This document shows, piece after piece, positions 11,252-25,570 of a stretch of DNA of 64,000 nucleotides (position 1 is the first letter of the stretch; every line of letters begins with the position of its first letter). The notes beneath the pieces were generated by a model. It made no database searches. It was not told the origin of the DNA and was given only the letters and a program-made list of their open reading frames with translations. Source of the DNA: Apostichopus japonicus (taxonomy: Eukaryota; Echinodermata; Holothuroidea; Aspidochirotida; Stichopodidae); assembly GCF_037975245.1 (NCBI RefSeq), contig NC_092563.1, forward strand, positions 172,001-236,000, read 5' to 3'. Both the position numbers and the translations under genes were made by a program.

Positions 11252-14200
11252 CTAAAGACTTCTGTTGAGATGATATCCTCCACTTGGAATGATACAGTTA
11301 CCGCAGACGTATGAGGAATCATCAGAGAGGAGAAATGCAACTACAGATGCGATCTCATTAGGATGTCCTAACCTGTATGAAGGGGAATAAAAACAAAATA
11401 AGTATACAAGATAGGCATCGGAACAAACGATGCCAAAATACGAGGGCTAGTTTAAAACATGACAAAATCTGATGACGTGGTCAATTTGAGGCGAAGACAG
11501 AAATAAATACCTACCTTGCCCTATATGAATAATTTATAACGGTAAATAATAAGACATGCAGCATTATCACAACAGAAAACTCCAATTACAATGTTTGTTT
11601 TAGTATCTTACCTATTTCCAGTTAAAACTGAATTGATCTTACATTGTATTGGAAATTATTAATTTCTTATGCGAGTTTCTCATCAGTTTACAATAGAAAT
11701 CATTGTCAGTGAATATTTAGTTAGTATAAATAGTTAATGTAAATCAGTTGTCTTCATCTAAGAATTGTATCGAAAATGAAAAGAAACAAAGACCGACGGA
11801 GTTAATAAATAAATTAAACTCTAAACTAAGTCATTATCATCGATATCATGCACAAAGACGTATTTTCATATTAAATTCGCATTTTAATATTCGGTTGACA
11901 ATTTCATAAGAAAAGTAGGCCTACAAAATATACAGTCTGATTTCCTCATGAAGGTTACATACAATCAGAATTTCACAACGGTGAGTTGCATATCTGTAAC
12001 GAGATACCCACGCACTCTCCCTTCCACAAGCCAATCTAACCATACAGGTAATTGTATTGGTACATTGTAATTCGTGATCCCTTTCTATCATTAATCTTTG
12101 TTTTGATTTACGCTCACCGAGAAGAGGGTTCGCCTCTTTTAATACCAGCAACATTCCAGTAGGTACTAAAGTTTGAGTCTTCTGTTCCCTAAAAGTAAAT
12201 TTGAATAGAATGTAAAATATTTGACGACATGTCTGGCAGCAGATAAACAATAAATTGTCAGCCCAACCTCAAATGGATATTGTCTGATCAGGTAAACAAC
12301 TACGTCGGTAGAAAAAAAAATCCAGAGGGGAGAGGCAAGCAAATTCTACTATCACCGGTTAGCCGTCTGAAGAATTAACCGGTTAAGGGCCTCATTATGC
12401 ATTGTATTTTAAATATATATTCGAACTTATACCAGTTTCTAACGCCACCGTCGTGTTAGTTAGGATTGTGTAGTAAACTATAACACAAGCATGACAATGT
12501 ATTTTTTTTTGCCAACATTTTTTACCCATATTCGCAAAGATCGATTGAATGAAAAATTTCAACCAAAAATTGGTTTCTCATCAAAATATGAACGCAAACA
12601 CAAAATGTAGTGATTAACTCTTGAAAGTTCCTCACCGTAATAATGAAAGCAGACGTACACTGTTAGTCTATATGTCTGTGTAACACATCCATAACATATG
12701 TACCTATCTAATACTGCGCTTTTTACCATTGTACTACAGCAGACGTTGGTGAATAACGATTTTAATTAGTAAACTTAGTACATCTTTCTATTCGAGGAAG
12801 ACACATTACAGCAATTGCTTATTATTACTGAAGTCAGTCTAATATATGTTAAACAGGAATTATGGGTACCGTAGGGGCATATATCAGTTACTGATATTGG
12901 TACTGCAGTGGTTAAAGACTACCAAACTTTGTATACATATATGCAACCGGCACCAACTGATATACTATTTATTCGCGTCACGTATACTTATGTGCAAACG
13001 CGCGTATAAGCCATACAGAGGCATAATTGCCTTTGCATGAAGTAGATATAGTATGATTTTATTTGATGTGCACGTTTATTTTAAACAATGCTTGAAGGAT
13101 CAATTCTGCAGCTATACAATTCAGATGTTAGTAATGATATATGTCCTCGTCATGGAATCCTTCTGACTCCTATATAGACATATTCGAGTAATGATAGGCC
13201 TACGGAAAAGAAGAATAAATTGATGTTAATATTGTACCCACGGCCAGAAGGGGAAGGGGGAAGAGGGAGGTGCCAGCCCTCCATTACGTCTTCATTTAAA
13301 TAATAATAAATGATAATAATACCCCCCCCCCACCATAGCCAAGAACTAATAACCCCTTCCTATTAATAATAAGAAATGATAATAATACCCCTGCCAAGAA
13401 GTTTGTGTCAACTGCACCGGGCGCCACGCAATTTACTCGTACGTTTCTGTCGAAACAGTCCCGTGCCACATGCTGCACCATAGATATAAGAGCCATCTTG
13501 CTTATTGTGTATAACAGAAGATTCTAAAACAAGATGATAATGTTGACATTATTAAAATTCAAATAAAACAAAACTGTTAGCAAACTGCTTATCTACAAAA
13601 GAGCCTGCATGTGTAAGAGAATGTGTAAAAGTAATAGGGCCCTCTTACTTTTACACATTATTAAAATTAGGAAGGAAATCAAAGAGAGACAGAACTGCAT
13701 GCCTATACATCTATACTACAATATCATGTGAAGGTTAATATACAATATTCCAGGGCCTGGCTGCATGCCTATACATCTACGCTACAATATCATTTGAAGG
13801 CTAATATACAATATACCAGTGCGGGGCCTGTCTGCATGCCTATACATCTATACTACAATATCATGTGAAGGTTAATATACAATATTCCAGGGCCTGGCTG
13901 CATGCCTATACATCTACGCTACAATATCATTTGAAGGCTAATATACAATATACCAGTGCGGGGCCTGTCTGCATGCCTATACATCTATACTACAATATCA
14001 TGTGAAGGTTAATATACAATATTCCAGGGCCTGGCTGCATGCCTATACATCTACGCTACAATATCATTTGAAGGCTAATATACAATATACCAGTGCGGGG
14101 CCTGTCTGCATGCCTATACATCTATACTACAATATCATGTGAAGGTTAATATACAATATTCCAGGGCCTGGCTGCATGCCTATACATCTACGCTACAATA

Positions 14201-15809
14201 TCATTTGAAGGCTAATATACAATATACCAGTGCGGGGCCTGTCTGCATGCCTATACATCTATACTACAATATCATGTGAAGGTTAATATACAATATTCCA
14301 GGGCCTGGCTGCATGCCTATACATCTACGCTACAATATCATTTGAAGGCTAATATACAATATACCAGTGCGGGGCCTGTCTGCATGCCTATACATCTATA
14401 CTACAATATCATGTGAAGGCTAATATACAATATTCCAGGGCCTGGCTGCATGCCTATACATCTACGCTACAATATCATTTGAAGGCTAATATACAATATA
14501 CCAGTGCGGGGCCTGTCTGCATGCCTATACATCTATACTACAATATCATGTGAAGGCTAATATACAATATTACAGGGCCTGTCTGCCTACTAGCATGGTT
14601 TTCTTCAAAGGCGAACTGAAACGAAAACAGACTAATGGATCATTAAGACTATAGCCAGATGGACAGAGAACAGTCAAATCCTCTAACCTCTTATATATAG
14701 ATAGGCTAAGGAACAACATGTTTTAAAGATATTTATTCAACTTGCTCTTAACAGACTGTTTACAATAGGTTATGCTACTATATACTTGCACATTAAAAAT
14801 TTCACAGTCACGTGGTCATGAATGTGTTTCTATAGAAGAAAAGAAACACTGATATATAAAAAGAGTGAAACAAATTTCCTCATTTTATTGTTTAGTAATG
14901 TTATAGTTGATGAATTTAGAAACGATTCCATGGCATAAATTTGGTTTACTATTATACACATGCTGGAGGGGCGAGAGTTAGGATGTTGGTAAAAATTATA
15001 CAATCTATATCAACCAACCAATGTAAACTATTTTTATTTTACACCCATCTCATAACCTGACAGATTTATCCTGGTATACTTACACTTGCTCCAAATGACT
15101 GCACAGCACCGTACGCACTTGCGGTAGAATTCGTAACAATCGTGCCACCCCTGTTGCAAACAGAAAACGCAGGAAGAAATATCATTAAAAGAGGTTTAAG
15201 GTAAACAATAACATATGGATAATAACATAAACCTTTTACAGAGACTATTAACAGCTGCTTATAATTCCATATTCGGTGAGAAATGTATAGTTACGTAACA
15301 TACGCATAGTAGAATGGCTGATATCCTATAGCATCCCGATACATGAAGCTGCCTTTTCGTGGTCCGGTACATCCCGGACCACGAATCAAGATAGTCACTA
15401 AGAGGAATGATTCTAATGTAGGCCTATTTTAACATTTACTTAATTCCATATTCACTCGCCGAACAGATATCACGTATTTTACAACCGTTTACACTTACAT
15501 ACTTCACGGGAATGCAGAACGTTCCACAAATGCAAATGCGTTATCACTACATGGTTACACTGATGTTAATATGTCTACTTAATGTTTGCAATAAACATAT
15601 ATATATATATTATTTACTTACCCACGCTTTTCCATTATTGGCACGATTTCTTGTATGAAATTGAAGTTGGCTTTTAGATTTGTATCAAAACACTGTCGAA
15701 ATAATTAAGGAAAGCAATTGACATGAGAAATTAGTATATAGCCTTTCTGAATGATTTATAAATCAAAATCGTACGTATATATTAGTCCGCCTTTACTTGT
15801 TTTCTTCTT

Positions 15810-15875
<66 letters not shown>

Positions 15876-18800
15876 TAGCGTCAATTTGATCGCTTTTCGT
15901 TACCGTTTGAACAGCAAACTCCCGATCAGTGTTATATCTGAGGTTGTAAAGATGTCCAAAATCAACAATGTGGACTCAATGGTGACTCTCCTTTGGGCCC
16001 ATTGCCATTGCTGCACCGTCGGCCAGTTGCACTTTGCTATACATCCATTGCATGTCCCCTTGATTAAATAACGAGAATCTTCATGTCCACTTAAATGGCA
16101 CGATAAATTACACAAAAGTACAAAATAAAACGTCAAGAACTTACGCGATCAAATTGTTCTTCGGTTACCTGGAAAATAATTTGATAGAAATAATTAGTTT
16201 CGGTCTAATTGCATAGTATAGACTGATACGTGCTGAACTGCTTTCATTCTTCTTGCAAGAAGTCACATTAATTATGTACGGTTTGAAAAGATTTGAAACC
16301 ATCAAAATAAATTTGTACTTGGTCGAAAATCTATTACATTTCACTGGCCGAGAACGACACGTTTCAATTCAAAGCATGGTTACCCTGAAGAAAATGTGTC
16401 GCCAGACAGCATCAGAGAAGAAATCATCAATACTAATTACTTAGCAGTTTAGACAGACTTTCAGCATTGGCATGCTATAACGATGTTTAATATCTTCAGC
16501 TTTAAAATATGCTAAATCCATGGCATGCGGGGTTAAGTTAGTGAAAATTACGGCCCCTCTGCAGTAAAGCTTAGCACAAAACTTAATGTTACTTTAATCA
16601 TTTATTTGATAACTCTTAATAACTCAACCAAAAGATATTGTTTTAGTTTCATTTATACCACATAGCCCCTTGGATGACATGCAACACTATATGTCTCTGA
16701 CAAATGATATGTGATGAATTGTACATATTTGATTAAGGGGCAATTCAAGTTTTATGTTATCATGTAGAGGTTTACGTTTCATCTAAGGAATTGACATAGG
16801 CTAATGGTATATGTTTATTAGAGTATGTAGTCCAGCGAGTTAAAATGATGAGCCTCGAATGTTAATTGAAAGGGTCATGTTTCAAAACTTGAGAGTGGTA
16901 TATAGAGATACAACCTGGTCAAATGTTTAACCATCTGCATAATATCAGGGAGCTGGAATCAACATTAAGTTTATGCCTAAAATAATTCTTTGAGAGTTTT
17001 TAGGTAATAAATGGCGCGATACGTTTAATACACTAATGTATTCTAAAGCTAATTCATATCTCACTTTAGGGATTACCTATTTAGCAGCAATGGCGAATTG
17101 TCCTCATGTTTGGTACCAGTGATAAACTGAGATACATAATAGTAATTGTTGTCTGGGAATCGCTAATTACGGACAATTATTTCGTTTACCTACGATAAAG
17201 CCACAATATATTATGTACATGCATAGCAAGGCGCCTAATGTTCCATTATACGATATATATATATTGATAACAATTCATGAAGTGCATAACTTCAGACTAA
17301 GACTGGTGATAAAACAAATAAGGTCAGGACAGGAAGTAAGCTACATGAGTTTTGTATACAGTATACGTGAGGTTGTACTCTGCTGTTTGGGGCACTTATT
17401 GGATTTGATTCCATTTGGACTGTTTATTTCATTCTCATTTTGCATCAAGCAGAGTGGAAATGGTGTGAAGAATTGGTGGGAAAGTCGCACGAGGTCAAAA
17501 AATAAATCTCTGGCTGCATTATAAATCTTGTTCGGAATTGTATTACTGATGTTTTTGCAGAAGTGTGCACTTTTAAAAGATCCACTAACATAGTTTGTAA
17601 TCAAATCAAATTGAGCTCAACACAGCAATGAAACCAACTGCAAACTTGTTAACCGAACTTTGTACCTAAAAAGAGTATTTTAAGAATCCTGATATATATA
17701 TAAGCCAAGATTAAAAGTGATCTTATAGAGCACTTTACTGATACCGCCACTCGTACCAAGGCAAGACTCATTGTGCTTAAAATACCTTATCGTTATCAAA
17801 TATAAATATAAGTGTTGCTATTTTTAAAAGTAAACATACTCAGTTGGGGTTTGATAAGGATATCGCATTAACTGCATGTTGTGCATATGTGACCACGTGC
17901 ATAGCTATATCAATCTATATATGTGACCACGTGTATAGCTAGGAAGCAGGACACTTCGCCCAACAACCATTTCGCCCAACTGCCATTTCGCCCAACCTTA
18001 CCATTTCGCCCAACCAGCCTGGTCATTTCGCCCAACCAGCCTGGTCATTTCGCCCAACCAGCCTGGTCATTTCGCCCAACCAGCCTGGTCATTTCGCCCA
18101 ACCAGCCTGGTCATTTCGCCCAACCTTGATTAAATATGATACTTGAAAAGTAAACGTTCGGGAATTGTTAAAGTTACAGGATACGAACCGAATATTAAGG
18201 AAACTTGAGGACCGATCAGTGTGTTGGGGGTTAGGTTTGATAGTAAACGTTCGAATATTAAGGAATATTAAGGAAACTTGAAGTCCTTTTCTTTGTATAA
18301 CTTTAGTAAGGAAACGTTACAGAATACGAACCGAATATTAAGGAATCTTGAGGATGGATCAGTGTTTTAGGGGTTAGGTTTGATAGGTTTGATAGTAAAC
18401 GGTCGGGAATTGTTAACGTTACGGGATACGAACCGAGTATTAAGGAAACTTGAAGTCGTGGTTAAATTGATTAGGCGTACATATGTGATTACATATGTGG
18501 TTACATTGATAAATATTACGGACGGGTTTTATATATATATTGTTTTTCACTTAACGTTCCGGAATTGTTAGTCAGTAGGATGGACCAGTATTTTAGGGGT
18601 TAGGTTTGATAGGTTTTTATGAAGACCGATTCCCCTGTGTTTGTATAACATTAGATTAACACTATGTAGTGTAATCCTCCCATTATACCCGAAATAACTG
18701 CTCAGACTCCGATCGATATCGAGCGGACCTCACTTTATTTACCTATTACGAAGTAACCTTACCCAAAATAAATCAAATTGAACTGGTGGAATAGAAAAAG

Positions 18801-21800
18801 TAATATTATTCTGACTGAATATTAGTAAAAATAAGGTTGGGCGAAATGACCAACACGGTTGGGCGAAATGACCAACACGGTTGGGCGAAATGACCAACAC
18901 GGTTGGGCGAACTGACCATGCTGGTTGGGCGAAATGACCAACGCGGTTGGGCGAAATGACCAGGCTGGTTGGGCGAAATGGCAGTTGGGCGAAATGGTTG
19001 TTGGGCGAAGTGACTCGCAAGCTATAGCTATATCAATGCGTATAGGCTATGCTACCACGTGTCAGTGCGTGGCAGGGTAGGTGAAACAATAATGTCGGTT
19101 GCTGATTTACAGAAAGGGCGAAGTTGCTCTGAGGGACTAGACTTGTTATGATTACTATCTAAGAGGCGCGCCACCATCATTCGTGGCGTACAACGTAGCA
19201 AGAACGTAGCAAGAAAATAAATGCCTCACAGCTTGCCGGAAATAGCACTTCCCATGCCATGCCTTGTTAGTTGTTTTGAAACATTTCCCCCGACTGCCAG
19301 ACACCCTTTGCGCATGGCCCTGGTTTAGCTGATGTACGTTACTGAACTAACACACACCCACACCAACACCAACACCCACACAAAATACTAGGCGAGACCC
19401 AGCTTTGCAAATTTACATCATTCTTTGGTGTTCACTATTCTGATAAAAATCATTGCGAAAAATGACTTGCACAATGCAAGGAGGGCTTACTTCCCGTTGC
19501 TGTGGTAAAATATCATGACACTTTAAGAGCGTGCGCTATAATTAGTACTATTATCATGTATGTTGAAGCTATTCGGAGATCCTGTGAGGAGTGTACACTA
19601 CACACCTTCCTTTGCAACCTCAGACATACAAACTTTAAAATAGATATTTGCACAACCTTGCGTGTGTAGCTCTGGCATGCACCATTTCACTTCGAACAAA
19701 TTCATTTTGGCCTGGGGAGGACCCCGAGACCCGTTTCTTTTGAGTCAGCTTCAACGACGCAAGGGGCACAACCCCTTCTTTAAAAACTCCTTGATCCGGC
19801 TCTTCGAGCAAAACACGTCTTTGATAACGAAGAATACGGAAATGCCAATGAAAACGATTCTTTTAGTGAGAAAACTGTCACTGAAACTGATAAATATGAA
19901 ACGTGACACAAATAATACCGTTATTAAATTGCCATTGTGTGGATTAACTCCAGCGCTCATGAAGACACAGTCGAGTCCGCCATACTTTTCTAAAGTCTGT
20001 AATGAATAGAGAACAAGGTTAATATTATTATTTTCATGCAAATTGGAAATTTAACAGATGTTTAGGGGGGATCAACCTCTGTCTTAAGTAACTGTGCAGG
20101 AATAATTTAAATGATTGGCTTTGAATCTTTCTTTGTGTTGGTGACTGAGAATCACTCTATTTCGTTATTATGATCGTATTCCCTTTTCTGATGAATTTAG
20201 CTTTACTAATGTGAGTTCAGTCGTAACTAAATGTCCTAGTTTAACATGAGCATGGTTAGTGCATTAAGTGTATGTACAGTGCCATGGTACGAGATGATGA
20301 AATTAGCTTTACTAATGTGAGTTCATTCATAACTAAATGTCCTAGATTAACATGAACATACATGGTTAGTGTATTAAGTGTCTGTACAGGTGGTACGAGA
20401 TCCAGATCGCGTCAGGGAAAATTATGTCACCATAAAGTCTTCATAAATTCATGTTACATTCGTGAGCGTGAGAAAAAAAGTTATACTTCATCCCATATTT
20501 GACCAGGCCCCTTGCCCTGGGTTTTAGCCCCACCCGATGCCCCTTTTCGTCGGGCATATGTGTCTGTTTTGGGAAATCAAAACACAAATATAAGACGCAA
20601 CAGTGCTCGATATGACTGTACTCACATACTCCACCAATTTTTTTCGGTCCTCCTTGACTCTTTGATTTCCGACCAGTCCTGACACTTGAAGTCCTTCTTT
20701 GTTCAGAGTCTCAATAGCTTCGTCTACATTTTCTTGTTTTCGACTACTTAGCACTACTTTACATCCTTCCTGGGCTAACCTTCTGGCCGTGGCAAAACCA
20801 ATGCTAATTAAGGATGCAGGAATAATACACGTAATAAGTAGAATACATAAATGACAACGCGATATTTAGAATATTGATCAAATAAACCGTAGTTTATGAT
20901 AAAATAGTGACAATCATTCATGACTGTGTAGTCGAGTCCAGCAGGTCCGAGTCCAGTCAGTCCGAGACAAGCCCTAGTCCAGGCTATGAACTCTCGAATT
21001 TACACCTTAATTCTCTCCCTTTACCCCATCCAGTCATTCCACCTGCACGGTGCAGGCTGCAAAGGTCTCCTATATGGAAACTTTCCGGTGTCATAAACAA
21101 GTTAGTATATCTTAAAGGGTGGGATGCAATTCAAAACAAAATCATGAGAATTTGCATTCCCACGTCGAGATTTTTTAATGCTTGTCATTCATGAAAAACA
21201 CAAATTCACATGATCGATTTTCCATATGATCGAGGTTCAATAGACACAGTGTTTGACAAGTGCAACATTTTACGCATCATTATTTGCCTTACCCTAACCC
21301 TACCCTAACCCTACCCTTACCTTACCCTAACCCTACCCTACCCTAACCTTACCTTAACCCTACCCTAACCCTTATAATAATTTGTGCTGCCTTGTACATA
21401 CAGTTTGCTATTCCAGCGCTTTTAATGAAAGTGAAGTGAAGAAAGTGAAACCGATATATCCACTGAATTCTAAATGAAACCCCAAACCTTTAACTTCTTA
21501 CTCTGGGCAGAATTCAGACTCAACACTGTATGGACTAAGAATCATAGATATGTGAAAGCATCAACAGATGGCTTACACTCTTGCCTCACATTCTTGAAGA
21601 GTGTCTCCTTGTACAAATATATCATTAATGTAGCATAAGCTGTGAAGACTCGCGCTAAAAGAAACGTCTAATGCCGGTAATCTGACCTAGTTTCGAATGA
21701 GGTGTAACAGAAGTGTTAGATACCACCATCGATCCAGAAAATACACACACAGCTTGCTACCATGGGTAATTATAGACACTATAGTGTACAGTCAGTACAT

Positions 21801-23767
21801 ACAGCTGCGGTCAATACCCACAGCACAGTGAACGAAGCAGCGATGGACATATCAGGTCCAGCTAAAGATAACAGGGTATCACGTTTCATTACTGTCTGCA
21901 TTTTGCAGCGACACGAACAAAACGTCACTTGCAAGCAACAGAAAGTTAACTTTTTCAGATGGCCGCTAGCGGTTTGGGCGAGTCTTCAATGCCTTTAAGC
22001 CCTAACATCCGTAGGGACATTAATACATGTCTTGTGAAGATTTGTAGGCATATGCTAAACTTTAGCATAGAGAGATAGAGGTGTTATCTGTGAGAAAATG
22101 TTACAATGATTCTAAATGGTTGAGATTTGCCACCGGACAAGACGCTGGGCAATCAGGAATTCGTTAAAATTTGTTGAAAGTATTAGATCAGTCCAAATCA
22201 CGTTAATGTAGTGAATTTATACCACTATATAAAAATGCAATGTGTGTACGTCGACGCCACAGGTTTTACACCAGCAGCTTTGAGTCATAGATCTAATTAC
22301 AGTAATACTTTGGATGACAACATGGTGTGTATTTGTGCCATAAGGATTTGATAATGCGGCGGCATTCCACACAAAATGTAAATATTTTCTGTTAGTCAAT
22401 TGACAATGAACAGTAAGCCTAATTTAGATCAACTGATGCATATAAAACAATTAGGCTGCGTTAATTGTATTGCAAAATTGTTGATTGTATTGTATAACCC
22501 GTCCATCTTAAAGTGACGGTACTGAAGAAATTTATAGAATTACTTTATTGACAAGTGCAGTGTATTGTAGTACTTACAGCACAATTTGTTATTCGAAGTA
22601 GTATCGGAAACAAATTCTATTTTGGAGGTCTTTGACCGTTTCCAAAGTTTCTCTATCAGAGGTTACCTATAATCATGATGAATTAAAGCATGAATGTCGA
22701 CCCGCGATACCTTTGTTCTGAGTGAACAAACTATTTGTTGGTAAACACACCTCACCTGACGTTTGTAGACATTACCCCAAGTCCCCCCTCCCCCTCCCCT
22801 CCCCCATTAGTCTATGGCCTGCAGCCTCCTCATAAACATATAAGAACTACGGTAGCCTATATCTCTGTAGCCTCTAGAACGAGAAGTTACATGAGTGACT
22901 TTTGTACTTATCATGGCAGGTTCGGAGATGTCTAATACACGTTTTGGCAATATCGTCTCCAAACATATGTAGTAACTGTTATAGGTACATTCTGTCTTAT
23001 CTCTTTTCGTACAAACAAATGTATTAACTGCTCAGACATATTGCCCATTAAAACAAATCAATTTTCAAGTAGAACGTTAGCTGAGCTTTTGCAGCGTCGC
23101 TGCTCTTGTTTGTTCTACACCTTGATGCGTTCAATAAATCATGTGTAGTATCTGTTCTTTGCATACTTTACTGTTCTTGGCATTTACGTTCAGTAGCGGA
23201 TTTGAAGTTCGAGGCATGTAAATTACATTTTAGGTTTTTGAGAGAATGACTATGAAGATTGAAATGTTCGGGAACGGGGAATCCTGCAAAACTATCACGA
23301 ATAGATTTTTTTTTTTTGATTATTAAAACGTAAGCGGCATCGGGAGCCTGTTTCACCTACATAATTGCCCTATTTGCAAAGTACACAGTAGAAAAAGTAA
23401 ATAACATTAATAGAATCACAAGGGTGAAAATTATTAAAGATCAGTAGCGGTTTTGAAGTTCGAAGCAATTAAAATACATTTTAGGTATTCCAAGACGATC
23501 AGTCTGTCGGAGAATCGTTTAAGGTATCCCCCATGCTAGCATTCTGTCAACCTCCCAACCTTAGATTTCTACACATTTCCTCCAGACGTCCTCACTCAGT
23601 TTCCAACTCACAATTTCCGTTGCATTATAACTATCAATATACAACTATATTGTTATAGTAATAAATATAGTTACATTAGTTATATGAGTTTTTTTTTTAC
23701 CTTACACTTACCCCTGTGTAGCACCCGTTAGAAGAGCAACCCGGCCCACGAAACGATCTATCGGCAT
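11252..23767 (-). CDS. DHRS4-like: Short-chain dehydrogenase/reductase, DHRS4-like, tandem copy A (9 exons, 266 aa)
   Basis: Exons in transcript order: 23767-23712, 20803-20626, 19996-19919, 16168-16145, 15692-15622, 15150-15084, 13523-13389, 12188-12118, 11372-11252. All introns are GT-AG and the sum is 801 nt including TAG. The start MPIDRFVGRVALLTGATQG opens directly on the Rossmann fold. Visible SDR features are TGATQGIG (residues 14-21), SSRK (38-41, the Arg favouring NADPH), MSAG (91-94, variant of NNAG), DTN with catalytic Asn117, YTISK with Tyr163/Lys167, and VAPGAVDT (191-198). Layout and wording resemble DHRS4, an NADPH-dependent carbonyl/retinal reductase of peroxisomes. Oddities: the catalytic Ser position is Thr145 (NST), the loop between it and Tyr163 is about five residues longer than in human DHRS4 as I recall it, and the C-terminus NRSL is not a canonical peroxisomal signal. 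Exon 4 is only 24 nt. Copy B lies upstream on the same strand. Substrate unknown. Confidence 0.9.
13621..13658. repeat. Perfect 14-bp-arm hairpin in SDR A intron 6
   Basis: ATGTGTAAAAGTAA and TTACTTTTACACAT are exact inverted repeats around TAGGGCCCTC. It lies about 100 bp upstream of exon 7 in transcript orientation, just before the 137-bp array. Confidence 0.7.
13696..14588. repeat. Higher-order tandem array, 137-bp unit made of 66- and 71-bp monomers
   Basis: The anchor TGCATGCCTATACATCTA recurs at 13696, 13762, 13833, 13899, 13970 and onward, alternating spacings of 66 and 71 bp. The two monomer types differ consistently (CTATACTAC with ATGTGAAGG versus CTACGCTAC with ATTTGAAGG, and the CCAGTGCGGGG insert). 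About 6.5 higher-order units lie in intron 6 of SDR copy A. Confidence 0.95.
15812..15878. repeat. (TA)n microsatellite in SDR A intron 4
   Basis: About 33 TA dinucleotides with a single C interruption. It produces a meaningless YIYI frame. Confidence 0.95.
17952..19012. mobile_element. Foldback element 2, arms built of TTGGGCGAAATGACC minisatellite
   Basis: The left arm (17952-18125) runs CACTTCGCCCAACAACCATT and continues as 22-bp CATTTCGCCCAACCAGCCTGG units. The right arm (about 18836-19012) is its reverse complement, ending GGGCGAAGTG. The outer 45 bp of the arms match exactly. The interior (about 700 bp) carries two to three imperfect copies of a GAACCGAATATTAAGGAA / GGGGTTAGGTTTGATAG segment. 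A 14-bp direct repeat ATAGCTATATCAAT flanks the element at 17901-17914 and 19024-19037, not immediately adjacent. It lies in intron 3 of SDR copy A. Superfamily unknown. Confidence 0.75.
19152..19310 (+). mobile_element. Fragment of the CTAAGCG stem-loop module element
   Basis: It contains ACTATCTAAGAGGCGCGCCACCAT, changed from the usual CTAAGCGGAGCGCCACCAT, followed by TGCCGGAAATAGCACTTCCC, both hallmarks of the composite elements at 25956-27880 and 47016-49276. No terminal inverted repeats are visible here. Confidence 0.55.
21288..21373. repeat. Interstitial telomere-like repeat (degenerate CCCTAA)
   Basis: About 85 bp of mixed CCCTAA, CCCTA and CCTTA units. CCCTAA is the C-strand of the metazoan TTAGGG telomere. 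The 5- and 6-base variants show decay. It lies in intron 1 of SDR copy A. Confidence 0.75.
23136..23159 (+). repeat. Short U2 snRNA-like fragment
   Basis: AAATCATGTGTAGTATCTGTTCTT contains 17 consecutive bases identical to the conserved branch-point recognition region of U2 snRNA (GTGTAGTATCTGTTCTT). No other part of U2 is evident around it. It lies in intron 1 of SDR copy A. Confidence 0.45.
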
Positions 23768-25140
23768 TCTTTGGGAAGAGGAAGAAATGATACTTATTAA
23801 AAAGTCAAACTACTCCAACATTTTAAACCACTTCTGAGGCTATATATATGAACTAACTAAGTCTTGAAAGTGTAAGAACCAACGTGTACTTAACCGGAAA
23901 TTCAGGAGGCAAGGAACACGAAGCTGCAGCACAGTTAGATAGTTCTTGTTCGCCTTTGTAGCTATTTTTGATTGGGTTGATTAAAGAGGTGTGTGGGGGT
24001 GGGGGGGGGAGGTAGGAACAAAGTTCAGATTAGTTTGCTAGGGCATGGGCCTATTTTATAGACGGCTGTGTGCGAATCAAACATTTTCGGAGTTTAAACG
24101 TCAAATGCTGAATTGACTATGAATTAGGTCTATAGCTCTAAACGTAAGGTTGTTCTATAAATACATTTGAATTTTTGAAAATCCATCGAGTGAACATTTT
24201 CCCCCGACTGACAATGGATGTGGCGGATAGCCCCGACCCCCACCCTCCCACCCCCGTAACTACTGCATAGCCTAACATGAGTACACATTATACCCAACAC
24301 ACCATGACTTCTATTCGCCAGGCACTCACGATGACGTATCTTACCTTATTATGATTTTCGAAAACAGACCATGCAAAAGCTGATTATCAGAACTCCAAAC
24401 AGATCGTTGATTCGTTACTAATCATACCCTTTGTAACTTCGTTAATTCGGTGACGAGTTTAAGAATACAAATGACTATAACACATGAACTGATAAACCGC
24501 CTGCTACTTAGTTCATGTTGTGAACAGTATGTCGTTATCGTCAACACAACCATCATAATCCAAAGTTCAGTATCATATTATTACTGCCACCACGATTGAT
24601 TTAATATTCATCCTGAATGTTAAGCTGTGTGTACATTAAATCTATAGTCTGTCGATATACATTTTTCTAAGAAATCCGTTTTGTATAACTTTCTATGTGT
24701 AAAAAATCAAATAATCTTTACTTAAAAATGCTGGTATACTCGAAAGAGGCAAGAGTCGATGGCAATGCGTGCGTGGTAGTAAAACAGCCAATATTTGGCC
24801 CTTGTGAGTCAAAGATCGATGGGTGGGGTAAACAACCTCCCTTTAATTAAAAGTATAGTTACTGCCACAACCCCGGCATGAGATAATATCTAATTATAGA
24901 CCTAATATACAGTCCAAATATGCCAACAAAGAATGCAACATATCATGTCTAAAATTGTTTTTTTTTTCTGGTGCATGAACACTTATACATGAGAGGCGGT
25001 TTCACGATCCGGGGCAACATGCTGGATCCGTTTTCTAGCTCTTTTCTTCAATGCGTCCATGCATGATCGCAGTGGCCTTGGCCATCCATGGACGGCCAAA
25101 AGGACAAAAACCCTCAGTCCTTGTGGGTACAAGCCAATAG
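23768..25140. other. Upstream region of SDR copy A, no gene recognised
   Basis: It presumably contains the promoter and 5' untranslated region of copy A, but no clear TATA box or initiator could be assigned. G-rich (about 23994-24012) and C-rich (about 24232-24255) tracts are present. Confidence 0.4.
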
Positions 25141-25570
25141 GGAAGTCAATGTGGTTACAAGCCAATAGGGCCCCTGCTGGAGTCATGGGGAAGTCAATGT
25201 GGTTACAAGCCAATATGGGCCCCTGCTGGAGTCATGGGGAAGTCAATGTGGTTACAAGCCAATAGGGCCCCTGCTGGAGTCATGGGGAAGTCAATGTGGT
25301 TACAAGCCAATAAGGCCCCTGCTGGAGTCATGGGGAAGTCAATGTGGTTACAAGCCAATAAGGCCCCTGCTGGAGTCATGGTGAAGTCAATGTGGTTACA
25401 ATCCAATAGGGCCCCTGCTGGAGTCATGGGGAAGTCAATGTGGTTACAAGCCAATAGGGCCTCTGCTGGAGTCATGGGGAAGTCAATGTGGTTACAATCC
25501 AATAGGGCCCCTGCTGGAGTCATGGGGAAGTCAATGTGGTTACAAGCCAATAGGGCTCCTGCTGGGGTAA
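25141..25570. repeat. 48-bp tandem array, about nine units
   Basis: AAGTCAATGTGGTTACAAGC recurs every 48 (once 49) bp with CCCCTGCTGGAGTCATGGGG between. Because 48 is divisible by 3, frames stay open on both strands (up to 157 codons), but the peptide is simply the translated repeat. There is no sign of a gene. Confidence 0.95.

Noticed and set aside
13296-13496. SDR exon read as a stand-alone 66-codon gene
   Set aside because: Only its part between 13389 and 13523 is coding, as exon 7 of SDR copy A; the rest is intron sequence after the donor.
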